This document shows, one piece after another, positions 15,831 to 29,284 of a stretch of 64,000 nucleotides of DNA (position 1 is the stretch's first letter; each line of letters begins with the position of its first letter). Position numbers and translations under genes: made by a program. The notes beneath the pieces are model-generated. The model worked only from the letters and a program-made list of their open reading frames with translations. It did not search any database and had not been told where the DNA came from. Location: assembly GCA_026874595.1 (NCBI GenBank), contig CM049319.1, forward strand, positions 39,381,473 through 39,445,472, written 5' to 3'. This stretch comes from Sipunculus nudus. Lineage: Eukaryota > Annelida > Sipuncula > Golfingiida > Sipunculidae.

Positions 15831-17450
15831 GACTAGATCGCTATAGCCATACCATTCATGACTAGATCTCTAGAGTCATACCCTTCAGGACTTGATTTTT
15901 ATAGGCCATACCATTCAGGACTAGATTTCTAGAGTCATACCCTACAGGACTAGATCTCTAGAGTCATACCCGTCAGGACTTGAACTCTATAGCCATACCA
16001 TTCATGACTAGATCTCTAGAGTCATACCCTTCAGGACTTGATTTTTATAGGCCATACCATTCATGACTAGATCTCTGGAGTCATACCCTATAGGACTAGA
16101 TTTCTAGAGTCATACCCTGCAGGACTAAATATCTAGAGTCATACCCTTCAGGACTTGATCTCTATAGCCATACCATTCATGACTAGATCTCAAGAGTCAT
16201 ACCCTTCAGGACTTGATATTTATAGTTCATACTATCAGGACTTGATTTCTAGAGTCATACCCTACAGGACTAGATATCTAGAGTCATACCCTCCAGGACT
16301 AGATATCTAGAGTCATACCCTTCAGGACTAGATCTCTATAGCCATACCATTCATGACTAGATCTGAAGAGTCATACCCTTCAGGACTTGATTTTTATAGT
16401 CCATCCCATTCAGGACTAGATTTCTAGAGTCATACCCTACAGGACTAGATATCTAGAGTCATACCCTCCAGGACTAGATCTCTATAGCCATACCATTCAT
16501 GACTAAATCTCTAGAGTCATACCCTTCAGGACTTGATTTTTATAGTCCATACCATTCAGGACTAGATTTCTAGAGTCATACCCTACAGGACTAGATATCT
16601 AGAGTCATACCCTACAGGACTAGATATCTAGAGTCATACCCTACAGGACTAGATATCTAGAGTCATACCCTTCAGGACGAGATCTCTATAACCATACCAT
16701 TCATGACTAGATCTCAAGAGTCATACCCTTCAGGACTTGATTTTTATAGGCCATACCATTCAGGACTAGATCTCAAGAGTCATACCCTTCAGGACTTGAT
16801 TATTATAGTCCATACCATTCAGGACTAGATTTCTATAGTCATACCCTACAGGACTAGATATCTAGAGTCGTACCCTACAGGACTAGATCTCTAGAGTTAT
16901 ACCCTTCAGGACTAGATCGCTATAGGCTCACCATTCATGACTAGATCTGAAGAGTCATACCCTTCAGGACTTGATTTTTTTAGTCCATACCATTCAGGAC
17001 TAGATTTCTGGAGTCATACCCTACAGGACTAGATATCGAGAGTCATACCCTACAGGACTAGATCTCTAGAGTTATACCCTTCAGGACTAGATCTCTATAG
17101 GCTCACCATTCATGACTAGATCTGAAGAGTCATACCCTTCAGGACTTGATTTTTTTAAGTCCATACCATTCAGGACTAGATTTCTAGAGTCATACCCTAC
17201 AGGACTAGATATCTAGAGTCATACCTTACAGGACTAGATATCTAGAGTCATACCCTTCAGGACGAGATCTCTATAACCATACCATTCATGACTAGATCTC
17301 AAGAGTCATACCCTTCAGGACTTGATTTTTATAGTTCACACCATTCAGGACTAGATTTCTAGAGTCATACCTTTCAGGACTAGATCTCTATAGCCATACC
17401 ATTCAGGACTAGATCTCTAGAGTCATACCCTTCAGGACAAGATATCTAGA
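15823..17450. repeat. Distal copy of the 0.51-2.3 kb segment, offset 15312 bp
   Basis: Rare variants at the left of the satellite recur here in order. CCCTTTAGGACTAGATCGCT is at 511 and 15823, ATACCCGTCAGG is near 655 and 15967, and TCCATCCCATTC is near 1089 and 16401, all at an offset of 15312 bp. After about 1.3 kb the register slips: the ATAACCATACC variant at about 1700 has its partner at about 16690, which fits loss of about 11 monomers. This indicates a duplication level above the 1.5-kb repeats. Confidence 0.8.
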
Positions 17451-20400
17451 GTCATTCCCTTCAGGACCAGATCTCTGTAGCCATACCATTCATGACTAAA
17501 TCTCAAGAGTCATACCCTTCAGGACTTGATATTTATAGTTCATACTATCAGGACTTGATTTTTATAGGCCATGCCATACAGGACAAGATTTCTAGAGTCA
17601 TACCCTACAGGACTAGATCTCTAGAGTCATACCCTTCATGACTTGATTTTTTATAGGCCATACCATTCATGACTAGATCTCTGGAGTGATACCCTGCAGG
17701 ACTAAATATCTAGAGTCATACCTTTCAGGACTTGATCTCTATAGCCATACCATTCATGACTAGATCTCAAGAGTCATACCTTTCAGGACTTGATTTTTAT
17801 AGTCCATACCATTCAGGACTAGATTTCTAGAGTCATACCCTACAGGACTAGATCTCTAGAGTCATACCCTACAGGACTTGATATCTAGAGTCATTCCCTT
17901 CAGGACTAGATCTCTATAGCCATACCATTCATGACTAAATCTCTAGAGTCATACCCTTCAGGACTTGATTTTTATAGGCCATGCCATTCAGGACAAGATT
18001 TCTAGAGTCATACCCTACAGGACTAGATCTCTAGAGTCATACCCTACAGGACTAGATATCTAGAGTCATACCCTACAGGACTAGATATCTAGAGTCATTC
18101 CCTTCAGGACTAGATCTCTATAGCCATACCATTCATGACTAAATCTCTAGAGTCATACCCTTCAGGACTTGATTTTGATAGGCCATGCCATTCAGGACAA
18201 GATTTCTAGAGTCATACCCTACAGGACTAGATCTCTAGAGTCATACCCTTCATGACTTGATTTCTATAGGCCATACCATTCAGGACTAGATCTCTAGAGT
18301 CATACCCTTCAGGACTAGATCTATATAGGCCATACCATTCATGACTAGATCTCTATAGGCCACACCATTCAGGATTAGATCTCAAGAGTCATACCCTTCA
18401 GGACTTGATTATTATAGTCCATACCATTCAGGACTAGATTTCTATAGTCATACCCTACAGGACTAGATATCTAGAGTCGTACCCTACAGGACTAGATCTC
18501 TAGAGTTATACCCTTCAGGACTAGATCGCTATAGGCTCACCATTCATGACTAGATCTGAAGAGTCATACCCTTCAGGACTTGATTTTTATAGTCCATACC
18601 ATTCAGGACTAGATTTCTAGAGTCATACCCTACAGGACTAGATATCGAGAGTCATACCCTACAGGACTAGATCTCTAGAGTTAAACCCTTCAGGACTAGA
18701 TCTCTATAGGCTCACCATTCATGACTAGATCTGAAGAGTCATACCCTTCAGGACTTGATTTTTATAGTCCATACCATTCAGGACTAGATTTCAAGAGTCA
18801 TACCCTACAGGACTAGATATCTAGAGTCATACCCTACAGGACTAGATATCTAGAGTCATACCCTTCAGGACTAGATCTCTATAACCATACCATTCATGAC
18901 TAGATCTCAAGAGTCACACCCTTCAGGACTTGATTTTTATAGTTCACACCATTCAGGACTAGATTTCTAGAGTCATAACTTTCAGGACTAGATCTCTATA
19001 GCCATACCATTCAGGACTAGATCTCTAGAGTCATACCCTTCAGGACTAGATATCTAGAGTCATTTCCTTCAGGACCAGATCTCTATAGCCATACCATTCA
19101 TGACTAAATCTCTAGAGTCATACCCTTCAGGACTTGATTTTGATAGGCCATGCCATACAGGACAAGATTTCTAGAGTCATACCCTACAGGACTAGATCTC
19201 TAGAGTCATACCCTTCATGACTTGATTTTTATAGGCCATACCATTCATGACTAGATCTCTGGAGTCATACCCTGCAGGACTAGATATCTAGAGTCATACC
19301 TTTCAGGACTTGATCTCTATAGCCATACCATTCATGACTAGATCTAAAGAGTCATACCCTTAAGGACTTGATTTTTATAGTCCATACCATTCAGGACTAG
19401 ATTTCTACAGTCATACCCTACAGGACTAGATATCTAGAGTCATACCCTACAGGACTAGATATCTAGAGTCATTCCCTTCAGGACTAGATCTCTATCGCCA
19501 TACCATTCATGACTAAATCTCTAGAGTCATACCCTTCAGGACTTGATTTTTATAGGCCATGCCATTCAGGACAAGATTTCTAGAGTCATACCCTACAGGA
19601 CTAGATCTCTAGAGTCATACCCTACAGGACTAGATATCTAGAGTCATACCCTACAGGACTAGATATCTAGAGTCATTCCCTTCAGGACTAGATCTCTATA
19701 GCCATACCATTCATGACTAAATCTCTAGAGTCATACCCTTCAGGACTTGATTTTTATAGGCCATGCCATTCAGGACAAGATTTCTAGAGTCATACCCTAC
19801 AGGACTAGATCTCTAGAGTCATACCCTTCATGACTTGATTTCTATAGGCCATCCCATTTAGGACTAGATCTCTAGAGTCATACCCTTCAGGACTTGATTT
19901 TTATAGGCCATGCCATTCAGAACAAGATTTCTAGAGTCATACCCTACAGGACTAGATCTCTAGAGTCATACCCTACAGGACTAGATCTCTAGAGTTATAC
20001 CCTTCAGGAAAAGATCGCTATAGGCTCACCATTCATGACTAGATCTGAAGAGTCATACCCTTCAGGACTTGATTTTTATAGTCCATACCATTCAGGACTA
20101 GATTTCTAGAGTCATACCTTACAGGACTAGATATCGAGAGTCATACCCTACAGGACTAGATCTCTAGAGTTATACCCTTCAGGACTAGATCTCTATAGGC
20201 TCACCATTCATGACTAGATCTGAAGAGTCATACCCTTCAGGACTTGATTTTTATAGTCCATACCATTCAGGACTAGATTTCTAGAGTCATACCCTACAGG
20301 ACTAGATATCTAGAGTCATACCCTACAGGACTAGATATCTAGAGTCATACCCTTCAGGACTAGATCTCTATAACCATACCATTCATGACTAGATCTCAAG

Positions 20401-23400
20401 AGTCACACCCTTCAGGACTTGATTTTTATAGTTCACACCATTCAGGACTAGATTTCTAGAGTCATACCTTTCAGGACTAGATCTCTATAGCCATACTATT
20501 CACGACTAGATCTCTAGAGTCATACCCTTCAGGACTAGATATCTAGAGTCATTCCCTTCAGGACCAGATCTCTATAGCCATACCATTCATGACTAAATCT
20601 CTAGAGTCATACCCTTCAGGACTTGATTTTAATAGGCCATGCCATACAGGACAAGATTTCTAGAGTCATACCCTACAGGACTAGATCTCTAGAGTCATAC
20701 CCTTCATGACTTGATTTTTATAGGCCATACCATTCATGACTAGATCTCTGGAGTCATACCCTGCAGGACTAGATATCTAGAGTCATACCTTTCAGGACTT
20801 GATCTCTATAGCCATACCATTCATGACTAGATCTAAAGAGTCATACCTTTCAGGACTTGATTTTTATAGTCCATTCCATTCAGGACTAGATTTCTAGAGT
20901 CATACCCTACAGGACTAGATCTCTAGAGTCATACCCTACAGGACTAGATATCTAGAGTCATACCCTACAGGACTAGATATCTAGAGTCATTCCCTTCAGG
21001 ACTAGATCTCTATAGCCATACCATTCATGACTAAATCTCTAGAGTCATACCCTTCAGGACTTGATTTTTGTAGGCCATGCCATTCAGGACAAGATTTCTA
21101 GAGTCATACCCTACAGGACTAGATCTCTAGAGTCATACCCTTCATGACTTGATTTCTATAGGCCATCCCATTCAGGACTAGATCTCTAGAGTCATACCCT
21201 TCAGGACTTGATTTTTATAGGCCATGCCATTCAGAACAAGATTTCTAGAGTCATACCCTACAGGACTAGATCTCTAGAGTCATACCCTACAGGACTAGAT
21301 CTCTAGAGTTATACCCTTCAGGAAAAGATCGCTATAGGCTCACCATTCATGACTAGATCTGAAGAGTCATACCCTTCAGGACTTGATTTTTATAGTCCAT
21401 ACCATTCAGGACTAGATTTCTAGAGTCATACCTTACAGGACTAGATATCGAGAGTCATACCCTACAGGACTAGATATCTAGAGTCATACCCTACAGGACT
21501 AGATATCTAGAGTCATACCCTTCAGGACTAGATCTCTATAACCATACCATTCATGACTAGATCTCAAGAGTCACACCCTTCAGGACTTGATTTTTATAGT
21601 TCACACCATTCAGGACTAGATTTCTAGAGTCATACCTTTCAGGACTAGATCTCTATAGCCATACTATTCACGACTAGATCTCTAGAGTCATACCCTTCAG
21701 GACTAGATATCTAGAGTCATTCCCTTCAGGACCAGATCTCTATAGCCATACCATTCATGACTAAATCTCTAGAGTCATACCCTTCAGGACTTGATTTTAA
21801 TAGGCCATGCCATACAGGACAAGATTTCTAGAGTCATACCCTACAGGACTAGATCTCTAGAGTCATACCCTTCATGACTTGATTTTTATAGGCCATACCA
21901 TTCATGACTAGATCTCTGGAGTCATACCCTGCAGGACTAGATATCTAGAGTCATACCTTTCAGGACTTGATCTCTATAGCCATACCATTCATGACTAGAT
22001 CTAAAGAGTCATACCCTTGAGGACTTGATTTTTATAGTCCATTCCATTCAGGACTAGATTTCTAGAGTCATACCCTACAGGACTAGATATCTAGAGTCAT
22101 ACCCTACAGGACTAGATATCTAGAGTCATTCCCTTCAGGACTAGATCTCTATAGCCATACCATTCATGACTAAATCTCTAGAGTCATACCCTTCAGGACT
22201 TGATTTTTATAGGCCATGCCATTCAGGACAAGATTTCTAGAGTCATACCCTACAGGACTAGATCTCTAGAGTCATACCCTTCATGACTTGATTTCTATAG
22301 GCCATACCATTCAGGACTAGATCTCTAGAGTCATACCCTTCAGGACTAGATCTATATAGGCCATACCATTCATGACTAGATCTCTATAGGCCACACCATT
22401 CAGGATTAGATCTCAAGAGTCATACCCTTCAGGACTTGATTATTATAGTCCATACCATTCAGGACTAGATTTCTATAGTCATACTCTACAGGACTAGATA
22501 TCTAGAGTCGTACCCTACAGGACTAAATCTCTAGAGTTATACCCTTCAGGACTAGATCGCTATAGGCTCACCATTCATGACTAGATTTCTAGAGTCATAA
22601 CTTTCAGGACTAGATCTCTATAGCCATACCATTCAGGACTAGATCTCTAGAGTCATACCCTTCAGGACTAGATATCTAGAGTCATTCCCTTCAGGACCAG
22701 ATCTCTATAGCCATACCATTCATGACTAAATCTCTAGAGTCATACCCTTCAGTACTTGATCTCTAGAGTCATACCCTTCATGACTTGATTTTTATAGGCC
22801 ATACCATTCATGACTACATCTCTGGAGTCATACCCTGCAGGACTAGATATCTAGAGTCATACCTTTCAGGACTTGATCTCTATAGCCATACCATTCATGA
22901 CTAGATCTAAAGAGTCATACCCTTCAGGACTTGATTTTTATAGTCCATTCCATTCAGGACTAGATTTCTAGAGTCATACCCTACAGGACTAGATCTCTAG
23001 AGTCATACCCTACAGGACTAGATATCTAGAGTCATACCCTACAGGACTAGATATCTAGAGTCATTCCCTTCAGGACTAGATCTCTATAGCCATACCATTC
23101 ATGACTAAATCTCTAGAGTCATACCCTTCAGGACTTGATTTTTATAGGCCATGCCATTCAGGACAAGATTTCTAGAGTCATACCCTACAGGACTAGATCT
23201 CTAGAGTCACACCCTTCATGACTTGATTTCTATAGGCCATCCCATTCAGGACTAGATCTCTAGAGTCATACCCTTCAGGACTTGATTTTTATAGGCCATG
23301 CCATTCAGAACAAGATTTCTAGAGTCATACCCTACAGGACTAGATCTCTAGAGTCATACCCTACAGGACTAGATCTCTAGAGTTATACCCTTCAGGAAAA

Positions 23401-25760
23401 GATCGCTATAGGCTCACCATTCATGACTAGATCTGAAGAGTCATACCCTTCAGGACTTGATTTTTATAGTCCATACCATTCAGGACTAGATTTCTAGAGT
23501 CATACCTTACAGGACTAGATATCGAGAGTCATACCCTACAGGACTAGATCTCTAGAGTTATACCCTTCAGGACTAGATCTCTATAGGCTCACCATTCATG
23601 ACTAGATCTGAAGAGTCATACCCTTCAGGACTTGATTTTTATAGTCCATACCATTCAGGACTAGATTTCTAGAGTCATACCCTACAGGACTAGATATCTA
23701 GAGTCATACCCTACAGGACTAGATATCTAGAGTCATACCCTTCAGGACTAGATCTCTATAACCATACCATTCATGACTAGATCTCAAGAGTCACACCCTT
23801 CAGGACTTGATTTTTATAGTTCACACCATTCAGGACTAGATTTCTAGAGTCATACCTTTCAGGACTAGATCTCTATAGCCATACTATTCACGACTAGATC
23901 TCTAGAGTCATACCCTTCAGGACTAGATATCTAGAGTCATTCCCTTCAGGACCAGATCTCTATAGCCATACCATTCATGACTAAATCTCTAGAGTCATAC
24001 CCTTCAGGACTTGATTTTTATAGGCCATGCCATTCAGGACAAGATTTCTAGAGTCATACCCTACAGGACTAGATCTCTAGAGTCATACCCTTCATGACTT
24101 GATTTCTATAGGCCATACCATTCAGGACTAGATCTCTAGAGTCATACCCTTCAGGACTAGATCTATATAGGCCATACCATTCATGACTAGATCTCTATAG
24201 GCCACACCATTCAGGATTAGATCTCAAGAGTCATACCCTTCAGGACTTGATTATTATAGTCCATACCATTCAGGACTAGATTTCTAGAGTCATAACTTTC
24301 AGGACTAGATCTCTATAGCCATACCATTCAGGACTAGATCTCTAGAGTCATACCCTTCAGGACTAGATATCTAGAGTCATTCCCTTCAGGACCAGATCTC
24401 TATAGCCATACCATTCATGACTAAATCTCTAGAGTCATACTCTTCAGGACTTGATTTTTATAGGCCATGCCATACAGGACAAGATTTCTAGAGTCATACC
24501 CTACAGGACTAGATCTCTAGAGTCATACCCTTCATGACTTGATTTTTATAGGCCATACCATTCATGACTAGATCTCTGGAGTCATACCCTGCAGGACTAG
24601 ATATCTAGAGTCATACCTTTCAGGACTTGATCTCTATAGCCATACCATTCATGACTAGATCTAAAGAGTCATACCCTTCAGGACTTGATTTTTATAGTCC
24701 ATACCATTCAGGACTAGATTTCTACAGTCATACCCTACAGGACTAGATATCTAGAGTCATACCCTACAGGACTAGATATCTAGAGTCATTCCCTTCAGGA
24801 CTAGATCTCTATCGCCATACCATTCATGACTAAATATCTAGAGTCATACCCTTCAGGACTTGATTTTTATAGGCCATGCCATTCAGGACAAGATTTCTAG
24901 AGTCATACCCTACAGGACTAGATCTCTAGAGTCATACCCTACAGGACTAGATATCTAGAGTCATACCCTACAGGACTAGATATCTAGAGTCATTCCCTTC
25001 AGGACTAGATCTCTATAGCCATACCATTCATGACTAAATCTCTAGAGTCATACCCTTCAGGACTTGATTTTTATAGGCCATGCCATTCAGGACAAGATTT
25101 CTAGAGTCATACCCTACAGGACTAGATCTCTAGAGTCATACCCTTCATGACTTGATTTCTATAGGCCATACCATTCAGGACTAGATCTCTAGAGTCATAC
25201 CCTTCAGGACTAGATCTATATAGCCCATACCATTCATGACTAGATCTCTATAGGCCACACCATTCAGGATAAGATCTCAAGAGTCATACCCTTCAGGACT
25301 TGATTATTATAGTCCATACCATTCAGGACTAGATTTCTATAGTCATACCCTACAGGACTAGATATCTAGAGTCGTACCCTACAGGACTAGATCTCTAGAG
25401 TTATACCCTTCAGGAAAAGATCGCTATAGGCTCACCATTCATGACTAGATCTGAAGAGTCATACCCTTCAGGACTTGATTTTTATAGTCCATACCATTCA
25501 GGACTAGATTTCTAGAGTCATACCCTACAGGACTAGATATCGAGAGTCATACCCTACAGGACTAGATCTCTAGAGTTATACCCTTCAGGACTAGATCTCT
25601 ATAGGCTCACCATTCATGACTAGATCTGAAGAGTCATAGCCTTCAGGACTTGATTTTTATAGTCCATACCATTCAGGACTAGATTTCTAGAGTCATACCC
25701 TACAGGACTAGATATCTAGAGTCATACCCTACAGGACTAGATATCTAGAGTCATACCCTT

Positions 25761-27373
25761 CAGGACTCGATCTCTATAACCATACCATTCATGACTAGAT
25801 CTCAAGAGTCACACCCTTCAGGACTTGATTTTTATAGTTCACACCATTCAGGACTAGATTTCTAGAGTCATACCTTTCAGGACTAGATCTCTATAGCCAT
25901 ACTATTCACGACTAGATCTCTAGAGTCATACCCTTCAGGACTAGATATCTAGAGTCATTCCCTTCAGGACCAGATCTCTATAGCCATACCATTCATGACT
26001 AAATCTCTAGAGTCATACCCTTCAGGACTTGATTTTAATAGGCCATGCCATACAGGACAAGATTTCTAGAGTCATACCCTACAGGACTAGATATCTAGAG
26101 TCATACCCTACAGGACTAGATATCTAGAGTCATTCCCTTCAGGACTAGATCTCTATAGCCATACCATTCATGACTAAATCTCTAGAGTCATACCCTTCAG
26201 GACTTGATTTTTATAGGCCATGCCATTCAGGACAAGATTTCTAGAGTCATACCCTACAGGACTAGATCTCTAGAGACATACCCTTCATGACTTGATTTTT
26301 ATAGGCCATACCATTCATGACTAGATCTCTGGAGTCATACCCTATAGGACTAGATTTCTAGAGTCATACCCTGCAGGACTAGATATCTAGAGTCATACCC
26401 TTCAGGACTAGATCTCTATAGCCATACCATTCATGACTAAATCTCTAGAGTCATACCCTTCAGGACTTGATTTTTATAGGCCATGCCATTCAGGACAAGA
26501 TTTCTAGAGTCATACCCTACAGGACTAGATCTCTAGAGTCATACCCTTCATGACTTGATTTCTATAGGCCATACCATTCAGGACTAGATCTCTAGAGTCA
26601 TACCCTTCAGGACTAGATCTATATAGCCCATACCATTCATGACTAGATCTCTATAGGCCACACCATTCAGGATAAGATCTCAAGAGTCATACCCTTCAGG
26701 ACTTGATTATTATAGTCCATACCATTCAGGACTAGATTTCTATAGTCATACCCTACAGGACTAGATATCTAGAGTCGTACCCTACAGGACTAGATCTCTA
26801 GAGTTATACCCTTCAGGAAAAGATCGCTATAGGCTCACCATTCATGACTAGATCTGAAGAGTCATACCCTTCAGGACTTGATTTTTATAGTCCATACCAT
26901 TCAGGACTAGATTTCTAGAGTCATACCCTACAGGACTAGATATCGAGAGTCATACCCTACAGGACTAGATCTCTAGAGTTATACCCTTCAGGACTAGATC
27001 TCTATAGGCTCACCATTCATGACTAGATCTGAAGAGTCATAGCCTTCAGGACTTGATTTTTATAGTCCATACCATTCAGGACTAGATTTCTAGAGTCATA
27101 CCCTACAGGACTAGATATCTAGAGTCATACCCTACAGGACTAGATATCTAGAGTCATACCCTTCAGGACTCGATCTCTATAACCATACCATTCATGACTA
27201 GATCTCAAGAGTCACACCCTTCAGGACTTGATTTTTATAGTTCACACCATTCAGGACTAGATTTCTAGAGTCATACCTTTCAGGACTAGATCTCTATAGC
27301 CATACTATTCACGACTAGATCTCTAGAGTCATACCCTTCAGGACTAGATATCTAGAGTCATTCCCTTCAGGAC
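25761..27373. repeat. Recent 1403-bp duplication within the satellite
   Basis: The private variant CAGGACTCGATCTCT occurs at 25761 and 27164, and the CCAGATCT marker at 25970 and 27373. Both give 1403 bp, about 48 monomers. The intervening sequence matches closely, including the shared TCATAGCCTTCAGG variant. This is a young tandem duplication near the exon-proximal edge of the array. Confidence 0.85.
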
Positions 27374-28619
27374 CAGATCTCTATAGCCATACCATTCATG
27401 ACTAAATCTCTAGAGTCATACCCTTCAGGACTTGATTTTAATAGGCCATGCCATACAGGACAAGATTTCTAGAGTCATACCCTACAGGACTAGATATCTA
27501 GAGTCATACCCTACAGGACTAGATATCTAGAGTCATTCCCTTCAGGACTAGATCTCTATAGCCATACCATTCATGACTAAATCTCTAGAGTCATACCCTT
27601 CAGGACTTGATTTTTATAGGCCATGCCATTCAGGACAAGATTTCTAGAGTCATACCCTACAGGACTAGATCTCTAGAGACATACCCTTCATGACTTGATT
27701 TTTATAGGCCATACCATTCATGACTAGATCTCTGGAGTCATACCCTATAGGACTAGATTTCTAGAGTCATACCCTGCAGGACTAGATATCTAGAGTCATA
27801 CCCTTCAGGACTAGATCTCTATAGCCATACCATTCATGACTAGATCTCTAGAGTCATACCCTTCAGGACTTTATTTTTATAGGCCATACTATTCAGGACT
27901 AGATCTCTGGAGTCATACCCTATAGGACTAGATATCTAGAGTTAACCCTATAGTACTAGATCTCTAGAGTCATACCCTTCAGGACTAGATTTCTATAGGC
28001 CATACCATTCAGGACTAGATATCTAGAGTCATACCCTTCAGGACTAGGTCTCTATCGGCGATACCATTCAGGATTAGATCTCTAGAGTCATACCATTCAG
28101 GATTAGAGCTCTAGAGTCATACCCTTCAGGACTAGATTTCTATCGGCCATACCATTCAGGACTAGATCTCAAGAGTCGTACCATTCAGGACTAGATCTCT
28201 ATAGGCCATAACATTCAGGATTACATCTTTAGATTTATACCTTTAAGGACTAGATCCCTATAGAGTCATACCCTTCATGACTAGATTTCTATAGGCCATA
28301 TCATTCAGGACTAGATTTCTACAGGCCAAACCATTCAGGACTAGATTTCTATGGGCCATACCATTCAGGACTAGATTTCTACAGGCCAAACCATTCAGGA
28401 CTAGATTTCTATGGGCCATACCATTCAGGACTAGCTTTCTATAGGCCATACCATTCAGGAGTAGATCTCAAGAGTCATACCCTACAGGACTAGATCTCTA
28501 TAGGCGATACCATTCAGGATTAGATCTTTAGAGGTCATTCCCCATACAGGACTAGATCTTTACAGGTAATACCATTCAGGAATATGTCTCTTCAGGAGAA
28601 CATGAAATTCATTTATGGA

Positions 28620-29013
28620 CTTAACTCTAAAAATATCATAACACACGTGGAATACAAGTCTTGATAAATCCTATAGATACAGACTGATAGAGACATGATT
28701 ATATCTTACAGATAGGTGCACTATAGTAAAGATTTTATCTTGCAGATTGGTGGGTTATAGACATAATTATATTTTTTGATAGATTGGTTTGTTATAGACA
28801 TGATTTTATCTTACATATTGATGGTTTATACAAATGGTTTTATCTTACAGATTGATGGTGTATTAACATGGTTATTATATCTTACAGATTGGTGGTTTAT
28901 ACACATTGTTATATCTTACAGATTGGTGGTTTATACACATTGTTATATCTTACAGATTTGTGGTTTAATCACATGGTTATTATATCCTACAGATAGATGG
29001 TTTTATATTTTAG
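28620..29013 (+). repeat. Tandem 34-37 bp repeat of splice-acceptor-like sequence
   Basis: About ten degenerate copies follow the pattern T-rich, then TATCTTACAG, then ATTGGTGGTTTATACACA. The AG positions that would serve as 3' splice sites end at 28682, 28711, 28745, 28782, 28850, 28887, 28921, 28955, 28992 and 29013; one copy (near 28815) reads ACAT instead. Spacings are mostly 33-37 bp. The last copy merges into the presumed acceptor of the coding exon (TATATTTTAG, then ATTGGTTGG). The array looks like local amplification of an intron-exon junction. The weak ORF across it on + is an artefact of the repeat. Confidence 0.85.
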
Positions 29014-29284
29014 ATTGGTTGGTAAGGATTTAGATGAGAAGACTCTGGTGAAGTATGACGAGCTGGACGAGGTGTCGGAGGACACAGAGAGGCCCCGCCC
29101 CAACATCATGCACAGACTGTGCCGGGGCTGCGGTGCTTGTCCCTGCGCATGCTCCAAACGCTACACGATCGCCCTCATGTCCGGTCTGGGGTTCCTGATT
29201 TCCTTCGGAATCCGTTGCAACATGGGTGTGGCCGTCGTCCAAATGACAGGAAACAGTACAAAAACCTCCTCTCATATCCGCTCT
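29014..29284 (+). CDS. Internal coding exon of a vesicular glutamate transporter (VGLUT, SLC17A6/7/8-like)
   Basis: VGLUTs are 12-transmembrane carriers of the major facilitator/SLC17 family that load glutamate into synaptic vesicles. The frame encodes an acidic N-terminal cytosolic stretch, then a cysteine cluster ([15 protein letters not shown]), then the first transmembrane helix, [20 protein letters not shown]. That helix is nearly identical to the VGLUT signature, and its Arg in GIRCN matches the TM1 arginine known to matter for transport. A luminal NST sequon follows, at the place where VGLUTs are usually glycosylated. The exon is bounded by TATATTTTAG at 29013 and a strong GTAAGT donor at 29285. 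It is 271 bp, beginning with the third base of a codon and ending in phase 0. An alternative acceptor at 29033 would shorten it by 20 bp and shift the incoming phase. Upstream and downstream exons were not found in the window. Bilaterian sialin-type SLC17 members are less likely given the [14 protein letters not shown] match. Confidence 0.87.

Larger units (their letters stand above)
1..28590. repeat. 29-30 bp satellite array, more than 28 kb, with higher-order structure
   Basis: A continuous tandem array of roughly 980 monomers of 29-30 bp fills this region and may extend beyond the left window edge. Monomers alternate between types: one carries ATACCCTACAGGACTAGATA, one carries CCATACCATTCATGACTAGA, and one has TTGATTTTTATAG at the join. 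Many monomers contain the 12-bp perfect palindrome CTAGATATCTAG. TAG triplets occur in every frame, so no long ORF exists. A specific variant (CAGGACCAGATCTCT) marks higher-order periods: its CCAG lies at 2301, 3849, 5397, 5951, 7324, 8902, 10450 and 12028, giving repeated spacings of 1548 and 1578 bp. These are 53 and 54 monomers. The array ends about 420 bp upstream of a coding exon, so it most likely lies in an intron. Confidence 0.97.

Noticed and set aside
28258-28449. 63-codon - strand ORF with NLVLNG-type repeats
   Set aside because: A local run of 30-bp satellite monomers keeps the frame open by chance; it is part of the satellite.
1-28590. CRISPR array
   Set aside because: The 29-bp periodicity is contiguous tandem repeat without unique spacers, and the context is eukaryotic.
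28776-29033. 85-codon + strand ORF ahead of the VGLUT exon
   Set aside because: It reads through the acceptor-like tandem array in a different frame from the exon and has no coding signature.
29030-29275. 81-codon - strand ORF
   Set aside because: It is the antisense of the VGLUT exon, whose + strand match is clear.
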